A stretch of 64,000 bases of DNA from Plastoroseomonas arctica (GTDB lineage: Bacteria; Pseudomonadota; Alphaproteobacteria; Acetobacterales; Acetobacteraceae), in the NCBI RefSeq assembly GCF_018128965.1, contig NZ_JAAEDH010000001.1, positions 186,001 through 250,000 on the forward strand, given 5' to 3'. The notes below the pieces were generated by a model. It searched no databases. It saw only the letters and a list, made by a program, of their open reading frames with translations, and was not told the DNA's origin. This document shows, piece by piece, positions 1-9,885 of this stretch; within the stretch, counting starts at the first letter, position 1; each line of letters begins with the position of its first letter. The translations under genes and the position numbers were made by a program.

Positions 1-99
1 CGCCTGGCCGCCTTGCCGCCGCTGCCGCAAACCAATTACGCGACCAGCAGCGCCGAGGGCGAACTCATCCGTCGCGACGGCGGCCGGCGCGGCCGCTAA
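1..99 (+). CDS. C-terminal end of an unidentified protein (partial)
   Basis: An open frame enters from the left edge and stops at a TAA ending at base 99, giving 32 residues, ending in a basic Arg/Gly-rich tail. It is too short to assign a family. It lies on the same strand as the lipoprotein gene 78 bases downstream, so the two may share a transcript. The frame is chosen because it runs without a stop from base 1 and has ordinary codon use for the region; that is the only support. Confidence 0.45.
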   Translation, partial: RLAALPPLPQTNYATSSAEGELIRRDGGRRGR

Positions 100-177
100 G
101 GAGCCCGGCTTGTTGGCGCGCCCGGCAGGCGTCATCCTGGGTGGGATGCGCCAGGCTGCGCGCGGGAGGCTTGCCGG

Positions 178-795
178 ATGATACCACTTCGCCCCATCGC
201 CTCGGCATTCATGGCGCTGCTTGCCCTGGGTGGCTGCGCGGAGATGCTTCGGCCGCGCGTGGCGGCCCCGCCGCCGGCGGGTCTACTGCCGCCGATGGCC
301 GATCCGGTCGGCGGCGCCCTGGCGGCGACGACGGCGGCCTTCACCGACCAGGGCTCGGGCCTGCGCAGTCGCCCCGCTGAAGCGGCGCGCGCCGCGGCGC
401 AGCTGGAATACCTGGTGGAACAGGCGCCGGCCTGGACTCCTGTCTCCTCTGCCGCCGAGATCGCGCTCGCCGCTGCCCGCGCCGAGCTGCGCGCCGCAGT
501 CGGCGTGCCGGAGAATGCGACCCCGCGCCAAGCCATGGTGGCGCTGACCAATGCCGCGAACGCGCTGGACCGGCGCAACGAGGGTGCCGCACTCGCGGCC
601 CTGGCGCCGGTCGGCGGCGAACCCACGCTGCGCCGCCTGGGTGATCTCGGCGCACTGCCGAATGCGGAACAGGCGACCATCCTGCTCACCCGCGAAGTGG
701 CGCGAAGCGAGGCAGAGCTGCGTGTCGGCGCCCTGCAGGACACCGGCAACCAGCGAAACGACGTGCTGACCGAAGGTCTCGGCCGCGGTTTCTGA
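178..795 (+). CDS. Predicted lipoprotein of unknown function
   Basis: A 205-residue protein whose N-terminus is a short basic/hydrophobic signal ending in a lipobox (LGGC, Cys about residue 20), so it should be processed by signal peptidase II and anchored to a membrane. The rest is Ala/Arg/Glu-rich and looks mostly alpha-helical, with no recognisable catalytic motif. The ATG is preceded by GGGAGGC at a good distance, which fixes the start. I do not recognise the family. The next gene (ynfA-like) is on the opposite strand and converges on it with a 10-base gap. Confidence 0.7.
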   Translation: MIPLRPIASAFMALLALGGCAEMLRPRVAAPPPAGLLPPMADPVGGALAATTAAFTDQGSGLRSRPAEAARAAAQLEYLVEQAPAWTPVSSAAEIALAAARAELRAAVGVPENATPRQAMVALTNAANALDRRNEGAALAALAPVGGEPTLRRLGDLGALPNAEQATILLTREVARSEAELRVGALQDTGNQRNDVLTEGLGRGF

Positions 796-805
796 AGCAT
801 GTGCT

Positions 806-1126
806 TCAGCGCGGGGCGGCGATGATCAGCGCGGCTCCCGCGAGGCACAGCGCCGCGCCTGCCGCGTCCCAGCCATCCGGCCGCAACCCCTCGACCAGCG
901 CCGCCCAGGCGAGCGACGCCACGATGTAGACGCCGCCATAGGCCGCGAAGACCCGCCCCGCGGCGGCGGCCTCGACCCGCGTAAGCAGCAGCGCGAACCC
1001 CACCAACGCCAGCGTGCCCGGCACCACCCAGAGCGCCGAGCGGCCCAGCCGCAGCCAGGCCCAGAAGGCGAAACAGCCGCCGATCTCGGCCAGCGCCGCG
1101 CCGAGATAGAGGGCCGCCGTCCTCAA
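806..1126 (-). CDS. ynfA: YnfA/UPF0060-type small membrane protein
   Basis: A small integral membrane protein of 106 residues, the usual size of the YnfA (UPF0060) family. It shows four hydrophobic segments; the first contains [14 protein letters not shown] and the later AAYGGVYI and DxxGAxLCLxGAxII stretches are typical of the family, which is structurally related to small multidrug resistance transporters; its substrate is not firmly established. The reading frame extends much further upstream, but that part is antisense to phaC. The sensible start is a TTG at 1126 overlapping the phaC stop codon, so its translation is probably coupled to phaC. Confidence 0.8.
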   Translation of the reverse strand: MRTAALYLGAALAEIGGCFAFWAWLRLGRSALWVVPGTLALVGFALLLTRVEAAAAGRVFAAYGGVYIVASLAWAALVEGLRPDGWDAAGAALCLAGAALIIAAPR

Positions 1127-2940
1127 TCGCTGGCCATCACCTTCACATAGCTGCCGGGTGCGGGTTCGAGCGCCGGCAGCCCCCCGGCGCCGGGCTGCCG
1201 CGCCGGTACCGTCTCCGGCGCCTGCGCCGCGATCCAGCGCTGCCAGTCCGGCCACCAGCTGCCGGCGAGTTCCGTCGCGCCCTGTAGCCAGGTATCCGCC
1301 TTCTCCGGCAGGTCCTTGCCGACCCAATGACTGTATTTGCCGCTCTCCGGCGGGTTCACCACGCCAGCGATATGGCCCGACGCCGCGAGCACGAAGCGCA
1401 TCGGTCCCTTGAACAGCTGCGTCGCGCGATAGGTGCTGGCCCAGGGCGCGATATGATCCTCGCGCGTGGATAGCATGTAGGTCGGAAGCTTGATGCGTCG
1501 AAGGTCGATCTTGACGCCGTTGAGCTCGATGCCGCCGGGCTTCACCAGGTCGTTCTGCTGGTACATGCGGCGCAGGTAGAAGCTGTGCATCTTGGCCGGC
1601 ATGCGCGTGGAATCATCGTTCCAGTAGAGCAGGTCGAACGGAAACGGCTCCTGACCGAGCAGGTAGTTGTTCACCACGAAGGACCAGATCAGGTCGTTGG
1701 CGCGGAGCATGTTGAAGGTGGTCGCCATCTCGCGCCCATCGAGGTAGCCGCGGCTGCCCATCTTCTCCTCGAGCGCCTGCAGCTGCTCCTCGTCAATGAA
1801 GACGCCGAGCTCGCCGGATTCCTCGAAGTCGAGCATGGTGGTGAAGAAGGTCGCGGACTTGATGCGCGTATCCTTTTTCGCCGCCATCTGCGCGAGCGTG
1901 GCCGCGAGCAGCGTTCCGCCCAGGCAGTAGCCGACGGCATTCACCTCACGCTCGCCCGTTGCCTTCTCGATCGCGTCGAGCGCGGCGTAGGGCCCCTCGC
2001 GCATGTAGCTGGAGAAATCCTTCTCGGCATGGCGCTCATCGGGGTTCACCCAGGAGCAGACGAACACTGTGTGCCCCTGCGCCACCGCCCATCGGATGAA
2101 ACTGTTCTTGGGACGGAGGTCGAGGATGTAGAACTTGTTGATCCAGGGCGGCAGGATCATCAGCGGCCGCTTCAGCACCGTCTCGGTCGTCGGCGTGTAC
2201 TGGATCAGCTGCATCAGGTCGTTCTGGAACACCACCTGGCCAGGCGTGACGGCGATGTTGTCGCCCAGCGCGAACTTCGTGTCGTCGGTCATGCGGATGC
2301 GCAGCTGGCCGCGGCCACGCTCGAGGTCGGCGAGCAGATTCGACAGGCCCTTGAGCAGGTTCTCGCCGCCGGTCTCGACGGTGCGGCGCAGCACCTCGGG
2401 GTTGGTCAGCAGGAAGTTCGTGGGGCTCATCGCGTCGACGAATTGCCGCGTGTAGAAATCGATTTTTTGCGCCGTGCGCGGGTCCAGGCCTTCCTTGTCG
2501 TCGACCACGTTGCGGAAGAAACGCGCCGAGAGCAGGTAGGATTGGCGGATGAAGTCGAACACCTCGCTCTCGCGCCAGGCCTCGTCCTTGAAGCGCTTGT
2601 CCTTGGCATCCTCGGCGATCACCGGCGTGATGGCGTCGCCCAGGATGCGCCGCGTGGTGTTCTGCCACAGCGTCATGTAGTCCTGCCAAAAGCCGAGCTG
2701 CGCCTGCACCAGCCGCTGCGGGTCGCGCATCAGCCGCGTGGTCATCTCGAAAAATGCGGAACCGATGTTGAAGGGGTCGATCGGGGCCTCGGCCACGGCG
2801 CCGGGGTGTTCGGCCTGGCGCTTGAGGAAATCATTGACGATGCGCTGCCCGCGCTCCGCGACATCGGCCATGGTGCGCGAGACGATGGCGGGATCGGGCA
2901 GTCGGAAATCCGGCGCGGCGTGTTCGGTGTCATCGGCCAT
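1123..2940 (-). CDS. phaC: Class I poly(3-hydroxyalkanoate) synthase
   Basis: Polymerises (R)-3-hydroxyacyl-CoA into PHA on the surface of storage granules. The 605-residue length fits class I synthases. It has an N-terminal PhaC_N region and an alpha/beta-hydrolase core with the lipase-like box GYCLGG, where Cys about 339 is the nucleophile; the later [10 protein letters not shown] and [11 protein letters not shown] segments carry the catalytic Asp and His. The frame is open further upstream, but the start is placed at MADDTEH because the family begins shortly before this homologous region. ynfA follows with overlapping stop and start. It is divergent from a lipoprotein gene at 3055. Confidence 0.93.
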   Translation of the reverse strand: MADDTEHAAPDFRLPDPAIVSRTMADVAERGQRIVNDFLKRQAEHPGAVAEAPIDPFNIGSAFFEMTTRLMRDPQRLVQAQLGFWQDYMTLWQNTTRRILGDAITPVIAEDAKDKRFKDEAWRESEVFDFIRQSYLLSARFFRNVVDDKEGLDPRTAQKIDFYTRQFVDAMSPTNFLLTNPEVLRRTVETGGENLLKGLSNLLADLERGRGQLRIRMTDDTKFALGDNIAVTPGQVVFQNDLMQLIQYTPTTETVLKRPLMILPPWINKFYILDLRPKNSFIRWAVAQGHTVFVCSWVNPDERHAEKDFSSYMREGPYAALDAIEKATGEREVNAVGYCLGGTLLAATLAQMAAKKDTRIKSATFFTTMLDFEESGELGVFIDEEQLQALEEKMGSRGYLDGREMATTFNMLRANDLIWSFVVNNYLLGQEPFPFDLLYWNDDSTRMPAKMHSFYLRRMYQQNDLVKPGGIELNGVKIDLRRIKLPTYMLSTREDHIAPWASTYRATQLFKGPMRFVLAASGHIAGVVNPPESGKYSHWVGKDLPEKADTWLQGATELAGSWWPDWQRWIAAQAPETVPARQPGAGGLPALEPAPGSYVKVMASD

Positions 2941-3054
2941 GATCGTCCCTGACGGCTCCGTTCTGGCGCGGTTCCCGGTTCGGGTGCCACGCACGTGCTT
3001 GTTCGGCGCTTCCGCCATGATCAGGTTCGGGCTACCCATGCCCGCGGTTACGGG

Positions 3055-3630
3055 ATGAGGGCGCGAACGCGCATGCGGGACGCTGTGTCTGGACAGAAGG
3101 GTAGGGGTCCGCTCCCCCGCAATCAAGCACGGGGCCGTCTGCCGGTCGCGGGACTGCTTTGCGCCGTGCTTGCTCTGGCCGGCTGCGGCGGCACCGACCC
3201 ACGCACGACCATCGCGCGCGCCTTCGGCCCCTCCACTGAGGGACGCGACGCTCCGCCCGGCCTCGAGGAGGGGACACCCTACCCGGCGATCGGCAGCGTG
3301 CCGGCACGGCCGACGCGCCCCGACGCCGCGCTGCGCCTGGCGCTGACCGAACGCCTGGCGCGGGAGCGCGCCGTATCCCGTATCGAGGTCCCGGTGGCGG
3401 CGAGCGCCCGGGAGCCGGTTGGCGCCGGCGGTGGGCTGCCCGGGCCGCCGGAGCGCCCGCGCCTCGGCCCCAGCGTGGTGGCCGGGCCGCCCGTGCCGAA
3501 CGCTCCAGCGCTGCCCACTGCACCGACGCCGCGCGGCGCGGCGCCCGAGGCACCACCGGCCGACATGCTGGCCCCCGGTGCGCCGGCGCTGCCGGGGTCG
3601 GACCTGCTGGCACCGCCGCGGCTGCCGTGA
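3055..3630 (+). CDS. Predicted proline/alanine-rich lipoprotein
   Basis: About 191 residues. A basic N-terminus is followed by a hydrophobic stretch ending in the lipobox LALAGC, then a Gly-Gly and a long Pro/Ala/Arg-rich, probably disordered region with repeated PAL/PTAP-like pieces. This architecture suits a membrane-anchored spacer rather than an enzyme. The start is uncertain: ATG at 3055 and ATG at 3073 both give a workable signal peptide and neither has a strong ribosome site. It is divergent from phaC with about 114 bases between them. No family recognised. Confidence 0.6.
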   Translation: MRARTRMRDAVSGQKGRGPLPRNQARGRLPVAGLLCAVLALAGCGGTDPRTTIARAFGPSTEGRDAPPGLEEGTPYPAIGSVPARPTRPDAALRLALTERLARERAVSRIEVPVAASAREPVGAGGGLPGPPERPRLGPSVVAGPPVPNAPALPTAPTPRGAAPEAPPADMLAPGAPALPGSDLLAPPRLP

Positions 3631-3700
3631 CCCGCGCGGGAGCCATGTTGCCGGGCCGTGGCTTGCTCTATGGTCCGCGTCCTTGCCGATTTGGACCTGA

Positions 3701-4924
3701 ATGATGACCGAGGATTTCCACCGCATCCGCCGCCTGCCGCCCTATGTCTTCGCGGAGGTCAACGCCGCAAAGGCCAAGGCGCGCGCTGCCGCCGAGGACA
3801 TCATCGATCTCGGCATGGGCAATCCCGACGCCCCGACGCCGCCGCACATCGTCGCCAAGCTGATCGAGGCGGTGCAGGACACGCGCACGCATCGCTATTC
3901 CATGTCCAAGGGCATCCCTGGCTTGCGAAAGGCGTGCGCTGGCTACTACGAGCGCCGCTTCGGCGTGAAGCTGGATCCGGAGACGGAGGTGGTGGCCACG
4001 CTAGGCTCCAAGGAAGGCCTCGCCAACCTGGCGCAGGCGATCTCCTCGCCCGGCGACACCATCCTGGTGCCTAATCCGTCCTACCCGATCCACCAGTTCG
4101 GCTTCATCATCGCGGGTGCCTCGGTGCGCTCCATTCCCTACACGCCGGACGACGCGATGCTGCGTGCGCTCGACGTGGCGGTGCGCCACTCCGTGCCGAA
4201 GCCGACCGCCGTGATCGTGAACTTCCCGTCCAACCCGACCGCGCTCGTCGCCGACATCGCCTTCTACCGAGACCTCGTCGCCTTCTGCCGCAAGCACGAG
4301 CTCTTCATCCTCTCCGACCTCGCCTATGCCGAGCTGTATTTCGGCGACACGCCGCCGCCCTCCGTGCTCGAAGTGCCCGGTGCGAAGGATGTGACGGTCG
4401 AGTTCACCTCGATGAGCAAGACCTACAACATGCCTGGCTGGCGGATGGGCTTCGCCGTCGGCAATCCGCGCTTGGTCGCCGCGCTGACACGCGTCAAATC
4501 CTACCTCGACTACGGTGCCTTCACGCCCATTCAGGTCGCCGCCGCGGCCGCGCTGAACGGTCCGCAGGATTGCGTTGCCGAAATGCGCGCTCTGTACCGG
4601 GACCGCCGCGACGTGCTGGTGAAGGGCTTGCGCGGGGCCGGCTGGGACGTGCCATCCATCGAGGGCTCCATGTTCCTCTGGGCACCGATCCCGGAGAAAT
4701 TCCGCCACCTCGGCAGCGTGGGGTTCTCCAAGCTGCTGTTGGAGAAATCCAAGGTCGCGGTCGCGCCAGGCCTGGGCTTCGGCGAGCATGGCGACGGGCA
4801 TGTCCGCATTGCGCTGGTCGAGAACAATGCCCGCATCCGCCAGGCGCTGCGTGGGATCAAGACCTTCCTCGCCGGGGACAATGCCGGACCCGTCGAGGCC
4901 GAACCCGTGCTGACCCACGCGTGA
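3701..4924 (+). CDS. Class I/II PLP aminotransferase, AlaC / LL-DAP-aminotransferase-like
   Basis: A 407-residue fold-type I aminotransferase. Visible hallmarks are the N-terminal DLGMGNPDAPTP stretch, the substrate/PLP loop NFPSNPTA, the SDLAYAEL aspartate that contacts the PLP ring nitrogen, and SMSKTYNMPGWR with the PLP-binding lysine. The overall pattern is that of the alanine-synthesising AlaC group, often annotated as LL-diaminopimelate aminotransferase in alphaproteobacteria. It lies 28 bases upstream of homoserine dehydrogenase on the same strand, which points to amino-acid biosynthesis. Exact substrate cannot be told from sequence. Two adjacent ATG codons (3701, 3704) could both serve as start. 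Confidence 0.88.
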   Translation: MMTEDFHRIRRLPPYVFAEVNAAKAKARAAAEDIIDLGMGNPDAPTPPHIVAKLIEAVQDTRTHRYSMSKGIPGLRKACAGYYERRFGVKLDPETEVVATLGSKEGLANLAQAISSPGDTILVPNPSYPIHQFGFIIAGASVRSIPYTPDDAMLRALDVAVRHSVPKPTAVIVNFPSNPTALVADIAFYRDLVAFCRKHELFILSDLAYAELYFGDTPPPSVLEVPGAKDVTVEFTSMSKTYNMPGWRMGFAVGNPRLVAALTRVKSYLDYGAFTPIQVAAAAALNGPQDCVAEMRALYRDRRDVLVKGLRGAGWDVPSIEGSMFLWAPIPEKFRHLGSVGFSKLLLEKSKVAVAPGLGFGEHGDGHVRIALVENNARIRQALRGIKTFLAGDNAGPVEAEPVLTHA

Positions 4925-4952
4925 GGACGATGGACCACATGGATCACGCCTC

Positions 4953-6230
4953 GTGACTGCCCGTCCGCTCGCGATCGCCATCGCCGGCCTCGGCACCGTG
5001 GGCGCCGGGGTCGCGAAACTGCTGCGCGACAACGCCGATCTCATCGCCGCCCGCGCCGGCCGGCCCATCGTGGTGACCGCCATCTCCGCGCGCGACCGGC
5101 ACAAGGATCGCGGCGTCGCGACTGGGGGGATGCGCTGGTACGACGACCCGGTCGCACTCGCCGATGATGCCGGCGTCGATGTGGTGGTCGAGACCATTGG
5201 CGGCAGCGAAGGCCCGGCGCGCGCGCTGGTCGAGGCGGCACTCACGGCAGGCAAGCCCGTGGTGACGGCCAACAAGGCACTCCTCGCCGTCCATGGCGCC
5301 GCACTCGCACGCATGGGCGGCACGCTGGCCTTCGAGGCCGCGGTCGCCGGCGGCATTCCCGCCATCAAGGCCATCCGCGAAGGCCTCGCCGCCAATCGCC
5401 TCAGCCGCGTGGCGGGCATCCTCAACGGCACCTGCAACTACGTCCTGACCACGATGCGCGAACGAGGGCTGCAATTCGCCGAGGTCCTGCACGAGGCGCA
5501 GAAGCTGGGCTACGCCGAGGCCGACCCGGCCTTCGACATCGACGGCGTCGATGCCGCGCACAAGCTGGCCATCCTCGCCGCCCTCGCCTTCGGCCGCCCT
5601 GTCGATCTCGCAGCCGTGCATATCGAGGGCATCCGCGGCGTCAGCGCGCTCGACATCGCGCTCGCCGAGGAACTCGGCTTCCGCATCAAGCTGCTCGGCA
5701 TCGCAACGCGCAGCGCTGGGGGCGTGTCGACCCGCGTCCATCCCTGCATGGTGCCGAAAGGCGCCGCCATCGCCCGCGTCGAAGGCGTGTTCAACGCTGT
5801 CGTCGCCGAGGGCGATTTCTGCGGCCGTGTCATGCTCGAAGGCCGCGGCGCCGGCGCGGGCCCGACCGCAAGCGCGGTCGTCGCCGACCTCATCGACATC
5901 GCGCGCGGCCGCCTCACGCCCGTCTGGGGCGCGGAAGCATTGGACGACGTCCCCTCCCTGCCGATGGAGGCCCATGTCGGCGCCTACTACCTGCGCCTGA
6001 TGGTGCTCGACCGCCCCGGCGTGATCGCCGACGTCACCGGCATCCTGCGCGACGAGCGCATCAGCCTCGAATCCATGCTCCAACGCGGCCGCGCCCCCGG
6101 CGAGGCCGTGCCCGTCGTGCTCACCACCCATGATTGCGAGGAACGCCAGATGCGCGTCGCCATCGCCCGCATCGCCGCACTCGAGACCGTCGTCGAACCC
6201 CCCGCACTGATCCGGATCGAGGCGCTGTGA
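4953..6230 (+). CDS. hom: Homoserine dehydrogenase with ACT domain
   Basis: Reduces aspartate semialdehyde to homoserine for threonine and methionine synthesis. The 425-residue protein has an N-terminal Rossmann NAD(P) site GLGTVGAGV, the conserved ANKALLA and GGIPAIKAI segments, the catalytic-domain signature GILNGTCNYVL, the GYAEADPAFDIDG region with the catalytic acidic residues and lysine, and a C-terminal ACT domain from about residue 345 (YYLRLMVLDRPGVIADVTGIL) that normally mediates feedback by threonine. The start is GTG at 4953; the ATG codons just upstream read into a stop. The next gene overlaps its stop as TGATG. Confidence 0.95.
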   Translation: MTARPLAIAIAGLGTVGAGVAKLLRDNADLIAARAGRPIVVTAISARDRHKDRGVATGGMRWYDDPVALADDAGVDVVVETIGGSEGPARALVEAALTAGKPVVTANKALLAVHGAALARMGGTLAFEAAVAGGIPAIKAIREGLAANRLSRVAGILNGTCNYVLTTMRERGLQFAEVLHEAQKLGYAEADPAFDIDGVDAAHKLAILAALAFGRPVDLAAVHIEGIRGVSALDIALAEELGFRIKLLGIATRSAGGVSTRVHPCMVPKGAAIARVEGVFNAVVAEGDFCGRVMLEGRGAGAGPTASAVVADLIDIARGRLTPVWGAEALDDVPSLPMEAHVGAYYLRLMVLDRPGVIADVTGILRDERISLESMLQRGRAPGEAVPVVLTTHDCEERQMRVAIARIAALETVVEPPALIRIEAL

Positions 6231-6679
6231 TGCGACGCCTTGCCTTCCTCGCACTGCTGCTGGCCAGCTCGGCGGCCACCGCGCAGCAGGTGAGCGCGAC
6301 CTGGGTTGGCCACTACACCTGCCCGCAAGGCAACACCGCGGTGAACCTCACCATCATCGAGCCCAAGCCAGGCGTGCTGAACGCCTGGTTTCACTTCCAG
6401 GCCCCGCCCGACAACCCCTTCGTGCCGACCGGCTGCTACACCATGACCGGCACCTACGATGCCGCCAGCCGGCACGTCCGGCTCGATCCTGGCGCCTGGC
6501 TGCACCAGCCTTTCGGCTACGTGATGGTCGGGCTCGACGGCGAGGTCTCGCCCGACGGCACAACGTTTGAAGGGCAGATCGATCACCCCGCCTGCGGCGA
6601 CTTCGCCACCAGCCGCCGTGCCGGCCCGTCGAACGCGTCGCCGTGCCAGGACGGCGGCCCGCTGCTGTCGATGCGCTAA
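6230..6679 (+). CDS. Small exported protein of unknown function
   Basis: A 149-residue protein beginning with a clear Sec signal peptide (MRRLAFLALLLASSAATAQQ, cleavage likely after ATA). The mature part holds four cysteines that could form two disulfides and reads as a beta-rich domain with WVGHYTCPQG near its start. Its ATG overlaps the hom stop codon, so it is probably translationally coupled to hom. I do not recognise the family. The longer open frame upstream is antisense-like shadow of hom and is not used. Confidence 0.75.
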   Translation: MRRLAFLALLLASSAATAQQVSATWVGHYTCPQGNTAVNLTIIEPKPGVLNAWFHFQAPPDNPFVPTGCYTMTGTYDAASRHVRLDPGAWLHQPFGYVMVGLDGEVSPDGTTFEGQIDHPACGDFATSRRAGPSNASPCQDGGPLLSMR

Positions 6680-6771
6680 CTGGACGCGTCGCCGGACTGA
6701 CGCGCCCTCGGTTTCCGGCTAAGCCGACGCCTCACCTACCCCCACGCACCAGACGAGTCGGAGACACAGCA

Positions 6772-7782
<1,011 letters not shown>

Positions 7783-7799
7783 GGGTGGCACGGGAGCAA

Positions 7800-8085
7800 G
7801 GCGGGGGGCTCCGCCCCCTCGACCCCCGCCGGGGATCGCGCCGATCCCCGGACCCCTGCATGTGTTTGTCCTCGGTTTGGAAGGGGTGTGTTTCATCGAT
7901 GTGCGCCGGGTTGAGGAGGGGGCGCGTCATGGGAGTTTGCGCGACACAGCCGCTCCATGCGCCCCCTCCTCAACCCGGCTCGCCTCCGGCGAGCCTCAAC
8001 CCCCTCCCAAGCCCGAGAACGAACAGATGGAGGTCCAGGATCGACACGATCCTGGTGGGGTCCAGGGGCAGAGCCCCTGGCCTTC
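7800..8085. repeat. Extragenic palindrome cluster between glpX and recJ
   Basis: No gene is supported in the 307 bases between glpX and recJ. The stretch is built of inverted repeats: a GGGGGCTCCGCCCCC palindrome near 7806, GGGGATCG/CGATCCCC around 7832-7852, a perfect 20-base inverted repeat with arms at 7906-7925 and 7959-7978, CCAGGATCG/CGATCCTGG near 8035-8060, and CCAGGGGC/GCCCCTGG near 8062-8080 just before the recJ start. These could form hairpins in RNA and act as terminators, processing sites or REP-like elements. Confidence 0.75.
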
Positions 8086-8089
8086 TCCC

Positions 8090-9853
8090 ATGACCATCCT
8101 CGGCGTCGAGCGCAGTGTTACGGGGCGGCGATGGTTGTGGCGCGAGGGGGATGCGCGGGTTGGTGCGGGCATTGCGCAGCGTCTGGGTGTTTCGGAGTTG
8201 GTCGGGCGGTTGATGTCGGCGCGTGGCGTTGGGATTGCGGGGGCTGGGGATTTCTTCGAGCCGACGTTGCGGGCGTTGCTGCCGGACCCTTCGGTGCTGC
8301 GCGACATGGATGCGGCGGCGGAGCGAATTGCGGATGCGGTGCGTCGTGGCGAGCATGTGGCGGTGTTCGGCGATTACGATGTGGATGGGGCGTGTGCCGG
8401 CGCGCTGATGACGCGGGTGCTACGCGATCTTGGGTGTGCGGTGACGGCCTACGTGCCGGACCGGATGCGGGAGGGGTATGGCCCGAACCGGGACGCGATT
8501 GCGCTGCTGTGCAACCGGGGTGCGACGCTGATCATTTGTGTCGATTGCGGGATTGCGGCGCCGGCGGAGTTGGCGGTGGCGGAGGGGCGCGCGGATGTGG
8601 TGGTGCTGGACCACCACAAGGTCGAGGGCGCGTTGCCGCGCGTGGTGGCGGTGGTCAATCCGAACCGGTTGGATGACACGAGCGGGCTCGGCCATGTCTG
8701 CGCGGCGACGGTGGCGTTTCTGGCCTGCGTCGCGGTGCTGCGGGTGTTGCGGCGGTCGGGGCATTTTGCGCAACAGGCGGAGCCGGATTTGCGCACGCTG
8801 CTGGACATCGTGGCGCTGGCGACGGTGTGCGACGTGATGCCGCTGACGGGGATCAACCGCGCGCTCGTGACGCAAGGGCTGAAGGTGCTGGCGCGGCGGG
8901 AGCGGCCGGGGATTGCCTCCTTGTTGGATGTCGCTGGTGCGCGCGATCCGTACAACGCGCATACCTTCGGCTTCGCGCTGGGCCCGCGCATCAACGCCGG
9001 CGGGCGGATCGATGCGGCCGATCTCGGGCTGCGGCTTCTGCTGGAGGAGGACCCTATCGAGGCGCGCGCGATGGCCGAGCAGCTTGATGCCGTAAACCGC
9101 AAGCGGCAGGAGGTGGAAGCGCATGTCATCGCGTCCGCCTTCGCCGCGGCCGAGGCGCAGGCGAATGCCGGGTGTGCCGTGCTGATGGTGATGGGGGAGG
9201 GCTGGCACCCCGGCGTCGTTGGCATCGTGGCCGGGCGCGTGAAGGAACGCTTCAACCGGCCGGCCTGCATCGCGGGGCTTGGCATGGGCATCGCCAAGGG
9301 CTCCGGCCGCTCGGTGCCCGGGGTGGATCTGGGCAGCGCGGTGATCGCGGCACGCCAGGCGGGGCTGTTGCTGACTGGCGGCGGCCACGCCATGGCGGCG
9401 GGCTTTTCCTTCGTCGAAGACCGCTTCGCCGAGGTGCACGCCTTCTTCGAGGATCGCATGGTGGCGGCGAAGACGCTGCCGCAGGCCGCCGATCTCTCGC
9501 TCGAGGGCACGCTGAACGTCGGCGCCGCGACGGTGGAATTCGCCACGCAAGTGGAGCGCCTCGCCCCCTTCGGCGCCGGCAATGAGGAGCCGCTCTTCGC
9601 CATCGCCCGCGCGCGCGTGCTGAAGGCGGATCGCATCGGCAAGGAGGGTGCGACCATCCGCGCCATCATCGAGGGCGAGGGCGGCGGGCGGCTCAAGACC
9701 ATCTGCTTCCGGGCGAAGGATGGCCCGCTGGCCGAGGCGTTGCTGGCGAAGGATCGCGTGCCGATGCATCTCGCCGGCCATCTGCGCGCCGAGCGCTGGA
9801 ATGGCGACGTCTCGGCCTGTCTCCAGGTGGTGGACGCCGCGCCGGTCGGCTAG
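8090..9853 (+). CDS. recJ: Single-stranded-DNA-specific exonuclease RecJ
   Basis: Degrades single-stranded DNA 5' to 3' in recombination and mismatch/base-excision repair. The 587-residue protein has the DHH phosphoesterase motifs: VFGDYDVDGACAG (motif I), CVDCGIAAP (motif II) and LDHHKV (motif III, the DHH triad), then GPRINAGGRIDAA, and the DHHA1 region with TGGGHAMAAGFS, followed by the RecJ OB-type C-terminus. The ATG at 8090 is chosen because it begins the homologous region; the open frame upstream runs through non-coding palindromes. The first half of the gene is visibly richer in G at third positions than the second half. Confidence 0.95.
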   Translation: MTILGVERSVTGRRWLWREGDARVGAGIAQRLGVSELVGRLMSARGVGIAGAGDFFEPTLRALLPDPSVLRDMDAAAERIADAVRRGEHVAVFGDYDVDGACAGALMTRVLRDLGCAVTAYVPDRMREGYGPNRDAIALLCNRGATLIICVDCGIAAPAELAVAEGRADVVVLDHHKVEGALPRVVAVVNPNRLDDTSGLGHVCAATVAFLACVAVLRVLRRSGHFAQQAEPDLRTLLDIVALATVCDVMPLTGINRALVTQGLKVLARRERPGIASLLDVAGARDPYNAHTFGFALGPRINAGGRIDAADLGLRLLLEEDPIEARAMAEQLDAVNRKRQEVEAHVIASAFAAAEAQANAGCAVLMVMGEGWHPGVVGIVAGRVKERFNRPACIAGLGMGIAKGSGRSVPGVDLGSAVIAARQAGLLLTGGGHAMAAGFSFVEDRFAEVHAFFEDRMVAAKTLPQAADLSLEGTLNVGAATVEFATQVERLAPFGAGNEEPLFAIARARVLKADRIGKEGATIRAIIEGEGGGRLKTICFRAKDGPLAEALLAKDRVPMHLAGHLRAERWNGDVSACLQVVDAAPVG

Positions 9854-9885
9854 CCTCGCTGCAAATCCGCAGGAGGAAACGACCC

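Noticed and set aside
1585-2952. 455-codon plus-strand frame opposite phaC
   Set aside because: Complete antisense of phaC with His/Val/Gln-rich composition typical of an antisense frame in GC-rich DNA; no motif.
2941-3726. Long N-terminal extension of the phaC reading frame
   Set aside because: The extension overlaps a divergent lipoprotein gene and has shadow-like composition; the PHA synthase homology begins at MADDTEH.
4001-5437. 478-codon minus-strand frame over the aminotransferase and hom
   Set aside because: Antisense shadow of two clear genes; no ribosome site and no recognisable motif.
7800-8085. CRISPR array
   Set aside because: The repeats here are different inverted repeats, not one direct repeat with regular unique spacers.
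7862-8089. In-frame extension of recJ upstream of 8090
   Set aside because: It reads through the inverted repeats; RecJ homology starts at the ATG at 8090.
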